Part shown: piece by piece, positions 51,726 through 53,406 of the stretch
Numbering within the stretch: the first letter of the stretch is position 1
Layout of the letters: every line of letters begins with the position of its first letter
NCBI GenBank assembly: GCA_050288705.1
Contig: JBNKEI010000104.1
Span: 1-53,406, forward strand
DNA from: JBNKEI01 sp050288705
GTDB taxonomy: Bacteria > Myxococcota > Myxococcia > Myxococcales > UBA5297
Direction of reading: 5' to 3'
Length of the DNA: 53,406 bases
Notes under the pieces: generated by a model
Told to the model about the DNA's origin: nothing
Seen by the model: only the letters and a program-made list of their open reading frames with translations
The model's database searches: none
Program-made: the position numbers and the translations under genes

Positions 51726-53336
51726 ATGATGCCTCAATCAAAAATTGTTCTAGTTAATTTATTTTTGAATTTCGTGCTCTTTAACTCCATAACTTTCACT
51801 GGGTGCACCAATGAAACATTGAAAAATATTCAAGAAAAAAATCGATTAACTATTGAAGGTCACTATTGCACTATTGACCCTACCGTTTATTTTTCTTTAA
51901 AAATTCTTTTTGTTGTTCAAGCATCTCAAAATATTGATCTTAAGGCAGCCCAACAGTTAATTGAACATTATCATAAACAAGCTTCGGTTTCTTTTGGCCT
52001 GGTTCGTCTTTCCCAAAATGAGCCACAAACTTGCACTTATCCCTCCGGAGGATGTGCTTACCGGGTAGCTGCCGCTTCTCCTTTTACTCAAGACAAAACC
52101 CTACTAAATACCGCCATTGTTGCCGCAAGCCAATTAGTAAATAGCGCTCGACCTTACAAAGATACTCTTGGCTATGTTCATGATATTATTGAACAAGACA
52201 TAGCTTACGATATTAACCGGGCAGCATCATCGAAGTACATTGTGCTTTTTCTAACCAATGGCGCTCCTTGTCCGGCAGAATCAAAAGAGAACATTATTGC
52301 CCAAGTTGACAAACTAAAAAAACTAGAAAATGGCAAGGCTGGCGAAGTAGTTTTTCATACCGTTCTTTCGGAATACGACTCTTCCAAATGTGGAAACGAT
52401 TACAGCGCGGTAGAATTATTAAATCAAATGGCCGTTACAACCGACGGCATTATGCAAATGATAGATCATGCTAAGGAAGCAGATTTTAGACCAATAGTTC
52501 AAAAAGAACTAGAAAACACTTTTGAACTGGTAAAAGTCATTGCTGAGAATCGAAACGCCCGCATGGGTTTAGCCACCCGCGGTTTTCTTTCCTTTCCAGA
52601 TAGTGACGGAGACGGGTTACCAGACTATTTGGAACAACAAATTGGGTCATCTCCCCTTTCTATCGACACTGATGGAGATGGATGTTCCGATACTTTCGAA
52701 TATTTGCGTCCGGGCTACGATTTGCTAAATCCCGGAGAAGAGGCTGACCAGCCACATTGCTCTTGCCCAGAAAGCAAGCGAAAACTCGATTCTGATCAAG
52801 ATGGCGCTTTGGATTGCGAGGAATTTTATTTAGGAACTAGCCCGAACTCGGTAGATACCGATGGCGATGGCCTACCGGATGGAATGGAATTACGTTTTGG
52901 CATTGACCCTGCCCGTTCCCATAGCGGCTTTTTTGATTCCGATGATGATGGAGTGTCCGATATTGACGAAATAGTAAAACATCGTCTTCCTTGGAAAAAC
53001 GAACAAAAACACGCTCCTGATGATGCTTTTATCTATGATTATAAATACCAAATTGAACCCGAAGGTACACTTGTTGACGGAGTCCAATGCTATCGCATTA
53101 AGGTGGCTAATATCTCTCTAGTAGAGACTCTTGACCATTCTCATGGCATAAACAGCCATCAACAAGGTGAAAACACAATTGAGCTTACTTTTATAGAACA
53201 ATCCCGAGAAAGACCTAAATCACCAAAAATTATTCGCGTAGGAACCGTTAAGCAATTGTTCTTTAACCCCGACATATTTGTTCCCAATCGCTCAACAATA
53301 GAGATATTTCCTACCGATTTAGAAATTAGAAAATAA
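51726..53336 (+). CDS. Lipoprotein with VWA-like domain and thrombospondin type-3 repeats
   Basis: 536 residues from the ATG at 51726 (GGGA upstream); the frame is open from 51702, overlapping the previous gene by 13 bases. The lipobox is TFTGC (Cys27). Residues about 60-280 look like a VWA-type alpha/beta fold (LKILFVVQASQNID with a degenerate metal site, KYIVLFLTNGAPCPAES). After it come TSP3-type calcium repeats: DSDGDGLPDYLEQQ, DTDGDGCSDTFEY, DSDQDGALDCEEF, DTDGDGLPDGMEL and DSDDDGVSDIDE. The C-terminal 100 residues are a beta-rich domain. It is a cell-surface protein, probably working with the MopE-like protein. Confidence 0.85.
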   Translation: MMPQSKIVLVNLFLNFVLFNSITFTGCTNETLKNIQEKNRLTIEGHYCTIDPTVYFSLKILFVVQASQNIDLKAAQQLIEHYHKQASVSFGLVRLSQNEPQTCTYPSGGCAYRVAAASPFTQDKTLLNTAIVAASQLVNSARPYKDTLGYVHDIIEQDIAYDINRAASSKYIVLFLTNGAPCPAESKENIIAQVDKLKKLENGKAGEVVFHTVLSEYDSSKCGNDYSAVELLNQMAVTTDGIMQMIDHAKEADFRPIVQKELENTFELVKVIAENRNARMGLATRGFLSFPDSDGDGLPDYLEQQIGSSPLSIDTDGDGCSDTFEYLRPGYDLLNPGEEADQPHCSCPESKRKLDSDQDGALDCEEFYLGTSPNSVDTDGDGLPDGMELRFGIDPARSHSGFFDSDDDGVSDIDEIVKHRLPWKNEQKHAPDDAFIYDYKYQIEPEGTLVDGVQCYRIKVANISLVETLDHSHGINSHQQGENTIELTFIEQSRERPKSPKIIRVGTVKQLFFNPDIFVPNRSTIEIFPTDLEIRK

Positions 53337-53340
53337 ATGG

Positions 53341-53406
53341 TCAGAAATCCAGTTTTTCACGCAATATTCGTTGGGTCTGAGGATCTTGCGCATTAGCTAG
53401 GCATTC
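53341..53406 (-). CDS. 3' end of a gene on the minus strand (partial)
   Basis: From the window edge the minus strand has an open frame of 21 codons ending in TGA at 53341-53343, with the C-terminus ECLANAQDPQTQRILREKLDF. The other two minus frames have stops here. It ends four bases from the TSP3 lipoprotein stop, as convergent genes often do. No function can be given. Confidence 0.4.
   Translation of the reverse strand, partial: ECLANAQDPQTQRILREKLDF

Overview
The window looks like chromosome from a Gram-negative bacterium of the Myxococcota / 'deltaproteobacterial' type with fairly low GC. I infer this from content only: many lipoproteins, Cys-rich surface proteins with MopE-type metal-binding repeats, EGF-like and thrombospondin type-3 repeats, two Hanks-type Ser/Thr kinases, an FHA-GGDEF protein, a PEGA-domain protein and an O-antigen ligase-like protein. 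I saw no rRNA, tRNA, CRISPR array or complete insertion sequence. Species-level placement is not possible from the sequence.

Layout. (1) 1-2106: the 3' part of an unknown gene, then a small AT-hook protein with its own promoter and a strong terminator. (2) 2154-8158 (minus): a compact six-gene operon: AdoMet decarboxylase, a double zinc-ribbon DUF4178 protein, a 59-aa membrane microprotein, a DUF350 protein, a membrane-anchored aminopropyltransferase and a Tat-exported FAD amine oxidase-like protein. hslO lies just upstream. (3) 9361-13653: a FliB-like N-methylase gene converging on a Ser/Thr kinase / unknown partner / DnaC-like helicase-loader cluster. (4) 13678-20669: O-antigen ligase-like protein, EngB GTPase, phosphofructokinase, hexapeptide acyltransferase, RhlE-type helicase. 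(5) 20670-26133: a gene-poor structured stretch, a parvulin lipoprotein, a zinc-ribbon Ser/Thr kinase and a divergent PEGA-domain protein. (6) 26468-30432: transketolase, GpsA and a conserved-looking unknown. (7) 30855-37787: lipoproteins, an EGF-like protein, a histidine-kinase relic, a GH13_18 phosphorylase with a P-loop kinase, a DapF homologue with both catalytic cysteines replaced by serine, and a metallo-beta-lactamase-fold hydrolase. (8) 38033-45194: a small secreted protein, FHA-GGDEF, GH57, a family 1 encapsulin without recognisable cargo, a BamE-like lipoprotein and an alkaline-phosphatase-superfamily enzyme. (9) 45200-50251 (minus): a pseudaminic-acid pathway (PseB, PseC, PseI-like, fused PseF-PseG) without PseH. 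(10) 50503-53336: two large Ca/metal-repeat lipoproteins.

The most system-like loci are the polyamine-type membrane operon with its microprotein and the orphan encapsulin cluster. The Ser/Ser DapF homologue, the GH13_18-kinase pair and the variant Pse cluster are further candidates for altered chemistry. Four palindromic elements of at least three sequence types sit at gene ends (22291-22386, 26131-26399, 36936-37051, 49071-49215). One supplies the stop codon of the preceding gene, and another separates pseB from pseC.
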